Assembly: GCA_947044405.1 (NCBI GenBank)
Contig: CAMRHE010000157.1
Span: 704,501-768,500 of the forward strand
DNA from: Leptodactylus fallax
Lineage: Eukaryota; Chordata; Amphibia; Anura; Leptodactylidae
Length of the DNA stretch: 64,000 nucleotides
Direction: 5' to 3'
Within the stretch, counting starts at the first letter, position 1; every line of letters starts with the position of its first letter. A model generated the notes under the pieces. It was given only the letters and a program-made list of their open reading frames with translations, had not been told where the DNA came from and ran no database searches. The position numbers were made by a program, and so were the translations under genes. Shown here one piece after another: positions 1-10,084 of this stretch.

Positions 1-214
1 TTAATTAAAGTAACTTCAGCACCAAAAAAAAAGTTTGTCCAATTGTAGCTTGGAATCTCTTCGGGTATGTTTACATATAGCTAACAGACCAATTATTGTT
101 TTAGAAATCGCAGCATGTCAATTATACCTACGGAAACATCAGCAGTTTCCCTATAGGTATAATTGAAGCCGAAAATTCTCAGAGGAAAACTGAGAAAAAA
201 CGTGGGGCCTTAGC
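1..214. repeat. Partial foldback MITE, GGCCTTAGC-end family
   Basis: The segment ends in CGTGGGGCCTTAGCT and contains a short inverted pair around 118-165 (AATTATACCTA and TAGGTATAATT). The same ends and inner words recur at 5159-5341, 31549-31882 and 32266-32602, so this is the right part of a copy whose left end lies outside the window. No coding capacity is seen. Function is unknown; it is presumably a non-autonomous DNA element. Confidence 0.5.
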
Positions 215-348
215 TAAAACTATTATTTTTATTTACCATATTTTTCAGACTATAAGATACCCTTTTTAACACGGAAAATCCTAGCTAAAAGGTCCCTGCG
301 TTTTATATTCCAAAGTCAACAGGGTGCAGAAATGCCAGACTGATTGAT

Positions 349-1955
349 TAACCCCTTCCCACCACAGCTAGTATGTGACTTCCTCACAGAGCCACTGTGT
401 CACTTCATGCGGTAATAACTTTGGAACACTTTAACTCACCAAAGTGATTTTGAGATGGTAAATTTTAGTCGATATGTTTTGTGTTTAATTATGAAAAAAA
501 ATAGGAAATTTGGTGGAAATTTAGAAAAATATGCAATTTAAAAAAAGTTTGAAATGATGTGCTTTTCATATGGATAGTCATTCCACCCAAATTAGTTCAT
601 AAATCTACAGTAATGTACCATATCTCTGCTTTATGTTGGCAAACTTTAATCAACCTTTAAATTTTTTTTTACGGACGTTGTAAGGCTTGCAATCAAACAG
701 CAATTTTCAAGAACATTTCCAAAACCCATTTTTCAAGGGACTAACTCAGTTCTGAAGGGTTATGAAGGCCTCTGTATTAGAAAACCCATAAATCACCCCA
801 TTTACAAAACTGCACCCCTTAAATAAGTCAAAATAGCATAAACAAAGTATCTTAACCCTATAAGCATTTACAGGAATTAAGAGAAAATGGAGGTGAAATT
901 TTCACGTTTCATTTTCTTTTACTAATATGTTAATTTACACATTCACAAGGTGTTAAATGAGAAAATGCATCACACAATTTGTTATGCAAGTTCTCTCGAC
1001 TACCACAGTACCCCACATGTGAATGTAAACTGATATGTGGGCAAACAGCAAGACGCAGAAGAGAAGGAGCGCCAATGAGCTTTTGGAGTGCAGATTTTGC
1101 TGTGATCAGTTTCAGGCACAATGTTGCATTTGCAGAGCCCCTGAGGTACCAGCACAGTGGAAAGCCCCAACAAATGACCTCATTTTGGAATTTATGGAGG
1201 GGTATAGTCAGTATTTTGCAGCCACAGCTGTTTCTCTGAATTTACTACCGATTGGATGTGAAAATGAAAAATTATTTATTTTTTTCTGATATGTCACATT
1301 AGGCCCAAAATTTCTCATTTTCACAAAAGGTTAAAGGAGAAAAAGGCACCCCACAGTTTGTTACACAATTTCTCCTGAACACAGAATACCCCACATGTGG
1401 TCGTCAACTGCTGTATGCGTACATGGCGGAGCTTGGAACGGAGGGCAAATTTTGCTGGAATAGAATTTGGGTGTCATAGCTCATTTGAAGACCACTAAAG
1501 TACCAGTACACCAATGCTAATTTCCCACTAGCTCCTATGACACGTGGGGGGCATTCTGGGAGGCTCAGTGCTGGTGTACTTAACCTCGTAAATTCTAAAT
1601 CTGGGGTATACCCGGATATACGCTTGCACAGATTATACATTTCCTTCTTTCTGCAGCCAGTTTTGTCCTATTGATTTGGTGACTTTTTGGGGTTTTTGTC
1701 TTCACATTGTGCAAGCTATATATATATATATATTTTTTTTAACTTTCTGGCGATGTGACCATATAAGGGCTTGATTTTTGCGGGATGAGATTTACTTCTT
1801 AATCAGATCATTTTGGGGTGCCTATAACTTATTAACTAAATTTTATTAACTCTCTCAGTGGGATATAAAAAAAAAAATCAAATCTGGCATTGCTTTTTAA
1901 CATTTAAATTTTTTGCCATGAAGCGTACAGCATAAGTAATAGGTACTGATCCATA
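349..1955 (+). repeat. Old dispersed repeat, left part (split by DD37E element)
   Basis: From memory this resembles a dispersed frog repeat that begins near TTAACCCCTTC and carries phrases such as GTGTCACTT...GGTAATAACTTTGGAAC. A second start of the same family lies at 63834-64000, aligning over GTGTCACTT, AATAACTTTG and AAGTGATTTTGAGAT. Two related internal blocks, about 949-1060 and 1317-1430, both read through GAGAAAA, TTTGTTA and ACCCCACATGTG, an internal direct repeat with a period near 370 bp. Short ORFs here are not conserved between the two blocks, so I do not call genes. The repeat is interrupted at 1954 by a transposon and seems to resume at 3530. Confidence 0.5.
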
Positions 1956-3529
1956 CACTGTGTTCCAAATTATTATGCAAAAAGCGTTTAGGAGTGATAA
2001 GGTAAAAAATTTTTTGTTTGTCAGTTAAACTCATTGATGGTGATGTGTGTCAGGGCTCTTTATATCACTGAAAGCAATTGCAGACACCTGTGCTAATTAG
2101 TTTGGCAGGTGTGTCCAATTAAAGGCAAGACTACTTAAGAAGGCTGTCCCACATTATTAAGCAGCCTACATTTTCAGCCAAAATGGGAAAGAAAAAGGAT
2201 GTGTCGGCTGCTGAGAAGCAACAAATTGTGGAGTGTTTAGGTCAAGGCATGACTGCAATCAACATTGCCAAGACACTTCATCGTGATCGCACAATCAAGA
2301 AGTATGTAGCTGATTCACAGCACACACGTGTGCGTGCTGATAAGGGAAAATTGAGGACTCTTTCCAACAGGCAATTACGTCAGGTTAAAAGAGCAGCTTC
2401 AAAAATGCCTTGTCATAGCAGCAGACAAGTTTTTGAAGCTGCTGGTGCCTCCAACGTCCCCCGAACAACAAGATGCAGGGTCCTTCAGAGGTTTGCAGCT
2501 GTGCGTAAGCCATCCTGTCGACCTCCTCTATCCACTGCACACAAGCAGAAACGGCTCCAGTGGGCTAAACAATACATGAAGACTGACTTCAAAACTGTTT
2601 TGTTCACCGATGAGTGCCGTGCAACGCTCGATGGTCCAGATGGATGGAGTGGAGGATGGCTTATTGATGGACACCCCATGCAAACACGGCTACGGCGCCA
2701 ACAAGGAGGAGGTGGAGTAATGTTTTGGGCTGGAATCATGGGGAGAGAGATTGTCGGCCCCTTTAGGATCCCTGAAGGGGTAAAGATGAACTCCATAATG
2801 TATGTGGAGTTTCTCAAACAGCACTTCCTGCCATGGTTCAAGAAGAAGAACCATGCATTCCGCAGAAAGATCATTTTCATGCATGATAATGCACCGTCTC
2901 ATGCTGCAAATAACACATCTGCATCTCTGGCTGCTATGGGCATAAAAGGGGACAAACTTATGGTGTGGCCCCCATGCTCCCCTGACCTCAACCCCATTGA
3001 GAACCTCTGGAGCATCATCAAAAGGAGTGTCTATGATGGCGGGAGGCAGTTCACATCTCAGCAACAGCTCTGGGAGGGTATTCTGTCCTCATGCAAAACA
3101 ATTGAAGCAGAAACCATCCAAAAACTGACAAATTCAATGGACGAGAGAGTTCAGAAGCTTCTTTCGAACAAGGGGTCCTATTTGCAAATGTAACATCACC
3201 TCGAATAACGTTTTGGCTTGAAAACTGTTTGATTTCAGTTTGTAATAACCTGCTAATGCTTATAATTTCACAATGACCATTTTTTTTGTTCTTAATAAAA
3301 ATGAAAAGGTTGCAAATTCTGCTGTGCATAATAATTTAAAACATGCATTTTGAGTGTTTATTTATTTTATTTTTTTTTAAATATACTGTTATCGTAGGTA
3401 GTTTTTTCAAAAACCTTTCAATTATACTCGAATAGTTGATGACTGGAAAATTACAATGACTGCAATTCATATAGGTAATTTTGGAAAATATGAGAAAATA
3501 TTATTTGCATAATAATTTGGAACACAGTG
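1956..3529 (+). mobile_element. Complete Tc1/mariner transposon, DD37E type
   Basis: Perfect terminal inverted repeats of about 26 bp begin CACTGTGTTCCAAATTATTA at 1956 and end with the reverse complement at 3529. Each side is flanked by TA (1954-1955 and 3530-3531), the target duplication expected for this superfamily. Each end also holds an inner copy of the end motif: 2145-2165 repeats 1961-1981 in the same direction, and 3326-3337 repeats 3507-3518. The spacings are about 184 and 181 bp. This is an IR/DR layout like that of Sleeping Beauty-type elements, where the repeated motifs bind transposase. The internal gene at 2183-3193 is open over its full length. The element sits inside an older repeat. 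Confidence 0.93.
2183..3193 (+). CDS. Tc1/mariner transposase, DD37E, intact (336 aa)
   Basis: Cut-and-paste transposase that binds the element ends and moves it between TA sites in the nucleus. The N-terminal third (residues about 10-105) is basic with helix-turn-helix character (KQQIVECLGQGMTAINIAK). The catalytic triad is visible as Asp143 (LFTDECR), Asp235 (FMHDNAPSH) and Glu273 (SPDLNPIENLW). The second Asp and Glu are separated by 37 residues rather than the 34 of classical Tc1, so this is a DD37E enzyme, as reported for the TRT group of vertebrate Tc1-like elements. Length is normal for the family. The ATG follows AGCCAAA and is the first Met of the domain. There are no internal stops or frameshifts. 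Activity is inferred from intactness only. Confidence 0.93.
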   Translation: MGKKKDVSAAEKQQIVECLGQGMTAINIAKTLHRDRTIKKYVADSQHTRVRADKGKLRTLSNRQLRQVKRAASKMPCHSSRQVFEAAGASNVPRTTRCRVLQRFAAVRKPSCRPPLSTAHKQKRLQWAKQYMKTDFKTVLFTDECRATLDGPDGWSGGWLIDGHPMQTRLRRQQGGGGVMFWAGIMGREIVGPFRIPEGVKMNSIMYVEFLKQHFLPWFKKKNHAFRRKIIFMHDNAPSHAANNTSASLAAMGIKGDKLMVWPPCSPDLNPIENLWSIIKRSVYDGGRQFTSQQQLWEGILSSCKTIEAETIQKLTNSMDERVQKLLSNKGSYLQM

Positions 3530-3700
3530 TAGAATAAAGGTAACAATTACGTAGATACCCAATTTATGTTTTTTTACTCGTTGCTAATCTCTAAAATATG
3601 TTATTTTTGCATCACCATCTTCTAATAGGCATAACAGTTTTATTTTTCTACTGACAGAGCTCAGAAAAATAAAGCTCATATTCTCTACATGTTACACAGC
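3530..3700 (+). repeat. Old dispersed repeat, right part
   Basis: Sequence such as TTACGTAGATACCCAATTTATG and TTTTTGCATCACCATCTTCT continues the frog-like repeat seen at 349-1955. Removing the DD37E element and one TA rejoins the two parts. The right boundary is uncertain. The family assignment is from memory of recurring amphibian repeats, not from a search. Confidence 0.4.
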
Positions 3701-4190
3701 CCCGTACTCCATACACAGTAACATTCAGTGCCAGGCAGGAACAGCTCTCAATACAGAAAGCAAGGGACAGAATAAAGTAATGTCTCCTTTTTGTGGAATC
3801 CAACAACATTTGTCAAACTATATTACAAAACTTATTAATGACACAAATACTGCCAGAAAATATAAAGTTGTCCAAAAGTTTAGTTAGGCTTTAATGTTCA
3901 GAAACAGCGCTGATAAAGCACTTTTCCCAATCCACAGAGCTGTGCATGTGTATGCTCAGCTCTCTCCCTCCCTGCCAGATCTATGCAGGGCAGATGAGAG
4001 GAGAGTTCAGCTGGCGGACCAGGGTACCACAGCCACCAGCTGTCCAGACTCCTGCCTCCATAATTACTCATCTCCAACCAATACCCTTTAGCATTTATTA
4101 CTTTAGTGGCAGCACGGATCAGTAATCGTGCTAAAGGACAACAGCTGGAAGGTAAGTGTTTCTCCTGATCACTGTCAGGGTCCATGGGGT
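3701..4190. other. No recognised feature
   Basis: Two overlapping short ORFs on opposite strands (3894-4091 and 3898-4185) have no recognisable motif and no conserved start context. Nothing else stands out. Confidence 0.3.
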
Positions 4191-4410
4191 GGATTATATT
4201 GTGTGTGGGGAAGAATTAAGGAGCATTATACTGTGTGGGGACATTAATGACCCATTAGTGCCCCTCACATAGTAGTGCAATGCTCCTTAGTGCCCCCTAA
4301 ACACAGTACAATTCACCCTTAGTGACCCCCACACAGTAGAATACCCGTTATATTGTGTGGAGACACCAACAAGACATTATACCATATGAAGGGCACTAAT
4401 GAAGCTTTTT
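4191..4410. repeat. Degenerate minisatellite of alternating orientation
   Basis: Units resembling GCATTATACTGTGTGGGG plus CACTAATGA recur about every 30-45 bp. Some units are inverted (CACATAGTAGTGCAATG, CACACAGTAGAATACC), so the stretch can form local hairpins. Similar arrays occur at 30808-31110 and inside the 53-63 kb composite. No coding potential. Confidence 0.55.
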
Positions 4411-5158
4411 GTGTACGTGCACCTTAACAGTTAACCAATAACTTACTTTATCTCCCCTAGCATACCAGTTGGACCCTCAATGTTATGAAGGGGCCATAAC
4501 ATAACTTTTATAAGTCATTTATAAGAGATCACTGCTTGGTTGGGACACCCTCTCATTAGGGCTACTTCACTTGAAAAGGTTGAGAAACATTGCTATACAG
4601 TATATACTTGAAAAATAACATGGCCTCGCTATCACCTGGTGTCCAAAGGATCAGCTCATCCTGGCACTGGTAGAGAGAAGTACAGATGATGCACTACAGT
4701 GTAGAGAAGCGCTACTAGTGAGCCAATCCGTGCAAGCTCTTCACTAATACAGGGGCTTTACCAGTGACATGACCATGATAATTGTAAGCATTTCAATCCT
4801 GAGGCCATTGTAACTTTAGGATCTTTATACTCCTCAGCAGCCAGCTGTGATGACAGCTGATCACTTAGTATAGAAAGGTATGACCTGTGACAATCAGCTG
4901 ATCTTTGGGGTGGCTATGTTCTAGCACACTTAAGCAGAGGCCACACTTAGCAAAATCTGCAAAAAAAAAAAACAAAACGCAGATTTTCCAGCCAGGAGTG
5001 AATATAGCAGATGAGAGAAGTATAAGTGCTTTCAATATATTTCTTACATCTTTTGAAGCCACTCCTGCCTTTGGCTCTAAAAACTGCAACAAACCATAAC
5101 ACACAAAAAACAAAACAAAAAAAAACACACAGCTTTTCAGCAACAGGTCACTTCGGCC
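4411..5158. other. Mostly unrecognised; possible MITE half
   Basis: Positions 4930-5158 contain AAGCAGAGGCCACACTTAGC followed by A-rich sequence. This resembles the left end of the MITE family at 5159-5341 but is too diverged for a firm call. The rest shows no structure I can name. Confidence 0.25.
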
Positions 5159-5341
5159 TAAGGCTGAGGCCCCACATTGCAGAACAGCTGCTTTTTTTTT
5201 TGTTTTTTAGAATTTGCTGCATTTTTTTTTTTTTTTTTTTAGCCAAATCCATTAGTGGATTGAGCAGAAAGTATAAGAGCTTCCTTTATACTTCCCATCC
5301 CATTTGTAGTAGCTTTTTCATAACGTGGAGCCTCAGCCTAA
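5159..5341. mobile_element. Foldback MITE, AGGCTGAGGCCCCAC family
   Basis: Imperfect terminal inverted repeats TAAGGCTGAGGCCCCACATT and, reverse-complemented, TAGGCTGAGGCTCCACGTTA bound a 183-bp T-rich core with runs of 9 to 20 T. Copies at 31549-31882 and 32266-32602 share the ends. It has no gene and presumably depended on a transposase in trans. The superfamily cannot be fixed because the target duplication is unclear. Confidence 0.65.
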
Positions 5342-6572
5342 AAGGGTTTTTCATGTTCGCTAAGTGATGCGTATAAACCCAACACTGACATCTTATAAAA
5401 ATAACCAAGCTTTATTGAAGATTCCCATTAAAAACAAAATGGGGTGAGCATCCAGAAAAGGTTGACATGTTTCTAACCCATTAAAGAGTTCTTAGTCAAT
5501 GCCAGATATACTTGGATTGTTTTTACAAGATAACACTGCTGGAGTTATACCTATAGCTACTACTTACCTGGGAACCAGCCTGGTGAATCCACTTCTCTGT
5601 GCAGTGAGACACAAATCCCAGGGATGACTGTACCTATTTTCTGCAAGGTGGTGAGCCGATATAGATATTTATTCCTTTGTCTAGGTTACTAGTTGATAAC
5701 CTATATTTACATCACCCATAGCCCACCACTGATCAGCTGTGTCTATGGAGATAGCACAACGTTCAGGTGAGCACTAAACCCTCTTCACAGAAAACTGAGC
5801 ACAGCAACGCACAGCAGTGCTTGTATCACAGCTCACAGCTTTGCTCGGATGGGACTGAGCTGTGAACAAGCCATGTGACCAATGAATGTGATGTCAAGTG
5901 GCCTGTTAAGCAAAGCAGCGCGTAGGGAAGATAAATCATCAATTAATAAGCCTGGAAACCCCTCCTGGTTGTCGCAGGTCATTCCCCCTCTATACTCAAA
6001 TGATCGGCAGCTCCATAAGGATGCTCAGGAGCACAGTGGTGAGCACTTCCTGTATTAAGAGAGTAAGCAGGAAGTATACAGAAACTGAAATGCAGCTGCA
6101 TTCTGGCTGTCTGAATGAGGCCTAAAGCCTTGTTTACACCAGAGCATTTTACTAAGACAGAACTGTATCCCAGCAGACAAAACTAGATAGCCTTCATTTA
6201 GATTCTGGAATGCAGAACCAAAATACTGTCTAGAGAACCTGTCACCTCCATTGAGTATCCTTAGACAGCCGCCTACATAATTTATACACAGAAATGTAAA
6301 TATATGGTTATGTTCACACCTGTCAGATTAGACAAAATGTGAATGAGGTTTTCACATTGTTCACACCCTACAGTAAATTTCCACATAGATTTTAACCAAT
6401 GCCATATAAACCATAAATAGTGTGCTACTTATTTCAGTAGATTTCACAAAGAAACACAGAGGGCGAGCCCCACTGAAGAAAGAATGGTCTAGTCTTCATA
6501 TGGATCAATGCCACCTCAGACTCCACATCCACAACAGAGACCCTTGGGTTTTCTAGAGCATGCCAGAATAAC
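5342..6572. other. No recognised feature
   Basis: Ordinary AT-rich sequence. No long ORF, tRNA-like fold, clear inverted termini or tandem repeat was found by eye. Confidence 0.35.
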
Positions 6573-6808
6573 ACTACGTTCACATCTGAGTCTCTGGATA
6601 AGGACCCAGCAGAAATCCCGGGTGGAAAAGCCCTGCAAACATGGATCTTTCATCCGGAGATGTCTGTGAGAAGATAAGAGACACCCAATGGACCCCATTA
6701 TAATAAAGGGGCTCACTCACGATCTGCTGCTGTCTGATATGTTTTTACAGTCTTCTGGTCCTTTGACAGACTAGTAGGACGGATACCCTGACACAGATGT
6801 GAACCCTA
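6573..6808. mobile_element. MITE, GTTCACATCTG family
   Basis: Left end TACGTTCACATCTGAGTC and right end GACACAGATGTGAACCCTA are inverted repeats with few mismatches over about 19 bp and enclose 200 bp of non-coding sequence. Related ends flank the larger element at 27858-29523 and appear singly at 7760, 8414 and 12452. The phrase TCTTCTGGTCCTTTGACAGACTAG at 6753 recurs in slightly changed form near 7937, supporting a common family. Confidence 0.6.
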
Positions 6809-7119
6809 AATCTACCATGTGTGAACATACTCTTACTTTCCTTGGGGAGACATGAGAGCTACAGTAATGATTATACAGGAAGATCACTACAGCCAGCGGG
6901 TAACCAGCCTGAAGTAGCTGATAACAGAGAACAACACATCACATTCGACTTTCCAAGCTTTAGTGCAGGGTAGGCTATGTGGAAAAATGGCTACAGCAGG
7001 CACATCACATACTGGAGCCATGTTTGTACCTCTCCTCATACAATACGCAGCATCCCCGCTGCTTCCTTTGTCCTCCTCGGCCTACATACTATAAGGCGCT
7101 AGTCACATTTACTGCACAT

Positions 7120-7470
7120 ACTTCTCGCCGACTCACAATTGCCGTGTCCCCCTACAGCCACCGTGTCGTGATATATCGCCAGTCAGAGCGCCCATATGCC
7201 CTATCCTGTGCAGGGGCAGCAACACACGCTGACTGCTGCCCAGGAACCCACGTCACCAGCGCCCTCTCCTACTGGCCAGGAGCCCCTGACGACATTCTAA
7301 ACACACCTGCCCATTAGTTCTGTGGAAGGAAATCCCGCCCTCCGCCAAGAAGCACGGCCTCACCATGGCTACTGTTGCTAAGGGGCTCTCAGCGAGACCT
7401 TTAACCCATTGAACGGCGCCGAGCTTTCTTGTAGTGTACTGAGTCTCCTGGTAGGCTGCGAGATCCATGT
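7120..7470. promoter_or_regulatory. CpG-rich patch, possible host promoter
   Basis: CpG dinucleotides are clearly denser here than in neighbouring sequence (GCCGACTC, GTCGTGATATATCGCC, CCCGCCCTCCGCC, GAACGGCGCCGAGC). Inverted CCAAT-like words lie nearby. No confident coding exon, TATA box or splice site pair is seen, so this could be a promoter or first exon of a host gene, or merely a GC-rich repeat. This is inference from composition alone. Confidence 0.25.
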
Positions 7471-7757
7471 TATCTTCCATAGTAGCAGGGTAGATGCAGG
7501 ACTCACAGATTTTCCCAGCATGCAGTACATAATTGAAGCCCAATCCGATTGCAGCTTTCATTTCTTAAAGGCATATTGGACAATTGAAAGACTAACTTGG
7601 TTGCTATGGGTAGCCTACCTAAATAAAAAGAGGTTTTGCAGGACTCTAACATTTTTGTCCTATCCTTGGTCTATGGCATAGACACAGCACCCCTTGCAGA
7701 TCCCATCCTACTCCTTAACACTTATGGTAAATGAAATCCAGCACTCAGAATGAGTAT

Positions 7758-7990
7758 TATAAGGCTGTATTCACATCTGCAGCAGATCCGTCAGTAATCG
7801 CTAGATGAAAAAGTGCTGCAACCTGACTTTTTTATTCCGTGATTTCAGTAAAAAAAAAAAACGAACCCCATTATGGTCAATAGAGTCCCTCGGACTTCGT
7901 TCATGTTGGAATGGATTTTTGTCCGTTTTTCCATTCTTCTGGTCCTCTGACGGACTAGAAGTACGGAAATGAAAGTGCAGATGCAAACAA
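7758..7990. repeat. Diverged MITE, GTTCACATCTG family
   Basis: Begins AAGGCTGTATTCACATCTGC and shares TTCTGGTCCTCTGACGGACTAG with the 6573-6808 element. The right end is degraded (GTGCAGATGCAAAC). Non-coding. Confidence 0.45.
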
Positions 7991-8175
7991 ATCGTAAATC
8001 ATATGTAATACAGAATATAGTAAGTCCTTTCGGTCCTGTCCCTGGACCATCTTTATATAGTCGGATTGCCAGCAGAAGGGAGAGACATGATGTAAAGCTG
8101 CAATACCAAGCACAGCCACTATTCAATGTATGGCAGTGATGAGGCTGTAGTGCTTGTCCAAATGCCGCACCCCCT

Positions 8176-8290
8176 TCAAACAGCTGATCAATAGGGGAGC
8201 TGGTTGTCAGAGCCCCACCTATCTGATACTGATGACTTATTCGGTGGATAATTCATCAATATCATAGGCCCAGAAAACCCTTTTAATTTT
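8176..8290. repeat. Half of a foldback MITE
   Basis: AACAGCTGATCAATAGGGGA, CCCACCTATCTGATACTGATGA and CAGAAAACCCTTTTAAT match, in order, the right half of the element family also seen at 32895-33345. The left half is missing. Confidence 0.45.
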
Positions 8291-8489
8291 GCTTCATTTA
8301 TTATGGAATCCCCAATATCTTTACAAAACTGACACAAGTAAACAAATTTACATTTACAGTAAAATACACTTGTCCCCATAATATGTGAAAACCTCCTGAA
8401 CCCCAAATGGTGAATATAAGGCTCGATTCACATCTGTGCTATTATTTCCTGTTCCTGTTTATGCAAACAAATTTTAAACTTTTACCCAC

Positions 8490-8885
8490 TTAAAGGGGTT
8501 GCCCAGAATTTGGAGCAACCCATTCTAAATCGGAGGGAGGTGTAAAATAAAACAAGTATACTCATCTGTCCCCTGTGCTCCGCTGTTCACTGCCAGTGCC
8601 CTTTTAGTTTCATACTGGGACCGCCGAGACAAATCAGTGGCCTCAGTGGTTGCCGGAGAGGGACCAGTGACGACTCACATACATCACTGGTTCCTTATCA
8701 GCTAACACTGAGGCTACTGATTGGTTTCAGCAGTCAAGTGAGCCTCAGGGCTTCCAGCAAAGTAGCCCTGGCAAGAGATAGAAAGTGCATCAACAACAGA
8801 GCACCAAGCACAGGTGAATATACATTTTTATTCTATTTTTCACCTCCCCTCCCTTTCAATCCGAAAAGTTGGGAGATATGGTCAA
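8490..8885. mobile_element. T2-like MITE, right end lost
   Basis: TTAAAGGGGTTGCCCAGAAT opens the element at a TTAA. Inside are ACTCATCTGTCCCC and, inverted further on, ACAGGTGAATAT, plus a GC-rich inverted pair around ATCAGTGGCCTCAGTGGT and CACTGAGGCTACTGATT. The same plan is seen at 19442-20007 and 30507-30800. No ACCCCTTTAA end is found, so it is truncated near 8885. Confidence 0.55.
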
Positions 8886-9391
8886 AACCCAATTCACATG
8901 TAGCAGAACAAATCCATATGGAATTCAGGACATACAGCAGATTTTCTACTTTGCAGAATGTCCATTATAGTGAGGACTTGTGGAAGAAATTAACAGTGAA
9001 CTTCACTATTTGCAGTGTTAAGGATGAAAACTGACACAGTACGCATATAACACACATATACTAAAACTTGCCAGCCATGATAGAGGGTCTGCCTCTCTAC
9101 TGACATGGCTGTTTTAATGAGTTACGATATTCCCCATGAAATAACAATTCCGGAGCATTTCTTTTAAGAACTTTGGTGTGCCATTACTCTGTTATTGCTC
9201 CTGGAAATGTATGAATACATATCCATACACTTGGGCCTTATCTGTCAATTGGGTGTTGTTTATTTACACATTTCCAGCAGGTAAAACAGAGGAATACCAC
9301 TCTTTGGAATTGTATGAATGTTCTCCTGTCATCAAGAGGTTAAACTATTACTGATCATTTTTGTGTTTAGAGTATTCTGTACAGTATACAG
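8886..9391. other. No recognised feature
   Basis: Unremarkable sequence with no motif, fold or repeat that I can support. Confidence 0.3.
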
Positions 9392-9450
9392 CAGGGGTAG
9401 GCAACCTTCGGGACACTCCAGCTGTTGTAAAACTACAACTCCCAGCATGC
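9392..9450 (+). repeat. One end of a hAT-like non-autonomous element
   Basis: CAGGGGTAGGCAACCTTCGG followed by ACTCCAGCTGTTGTAAAACT and ACAACTCCCAGCATGC is, from memory, a recurrent vertebrate repeat end with a hAT-type CAGGGG terminus. Only one end is present. After it, ATCTCTATCTATCTGCTGGTAT occurs twice, 98 bp apart (9453 and 9551). Confidence 0.5.
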
Positions 9451-10084
9451 ATATCTCTATCTATCTGCTGGTATATGTGTCTTCCACCCAGAACTATATA
9501 CTGATCTTGCCTGCTCCGTTCAAATATACATCTGCTACTGTTTTAATTATATCTCTATCTATCTGCTGGTATGTTTCTTCCACTTTGTTAATGTATTAAC
9601 TTTGTAACCACTGTCTCCTTCCCCTGCTGATTCCTCACCTATTCCTTCCTGATGTCTGTGATTCTATCTGCATGTTTCCACACCCCTATTCACACCTGAT
9701 ACACATGAAACAAATGTATTGCCAGTTAGTATAAAGTTGCGGCCAGTAGTCAGCGCATTTTCCAAGTGCAGTTTCTAAGTGTATAGACCAGACTTAGGAC
9801 AGAAGGGAACAGAAGGTAACAAGCCACTAAAAGGACGCTTAGTTATAAAACATAGAAATGCTTCTTGCTTTAATCACTGTTGTTCTTCCCATTCTTGTAA
9901 AAAACACTTTTCCACCCCAAACAAGCCATGTCACTAAGAATATCTTTTATCTCTACATCTATTCTACCCCACCATCTGACCTTCTCTGCACAGCTACTCA
10001 CACACCTGCAAGCTTTCCGCCCCACAAACACACAACCCCCCCCCCCCCAAACACACACACCCCCCCCCCCCCCCCACAAACACA
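9451..10084. other. Unrecognised, ending in a C-rich and CA-rich tract
   Basis: Mostly unrecognised. The stretch 10022-10084 is low-complexity CACACA and runs of C up to about 17 long, directly before the L2-like coding remnant. The ORFs across it are artefacts of the simple sequence. Confidence 0.4.

Noticed and set aside
2485..3064. Minus-strand ORFs of 131 and 124 aa opposite the DD37E transposase
   Set aside because: Shadow frames of the real gene on the plus strand.
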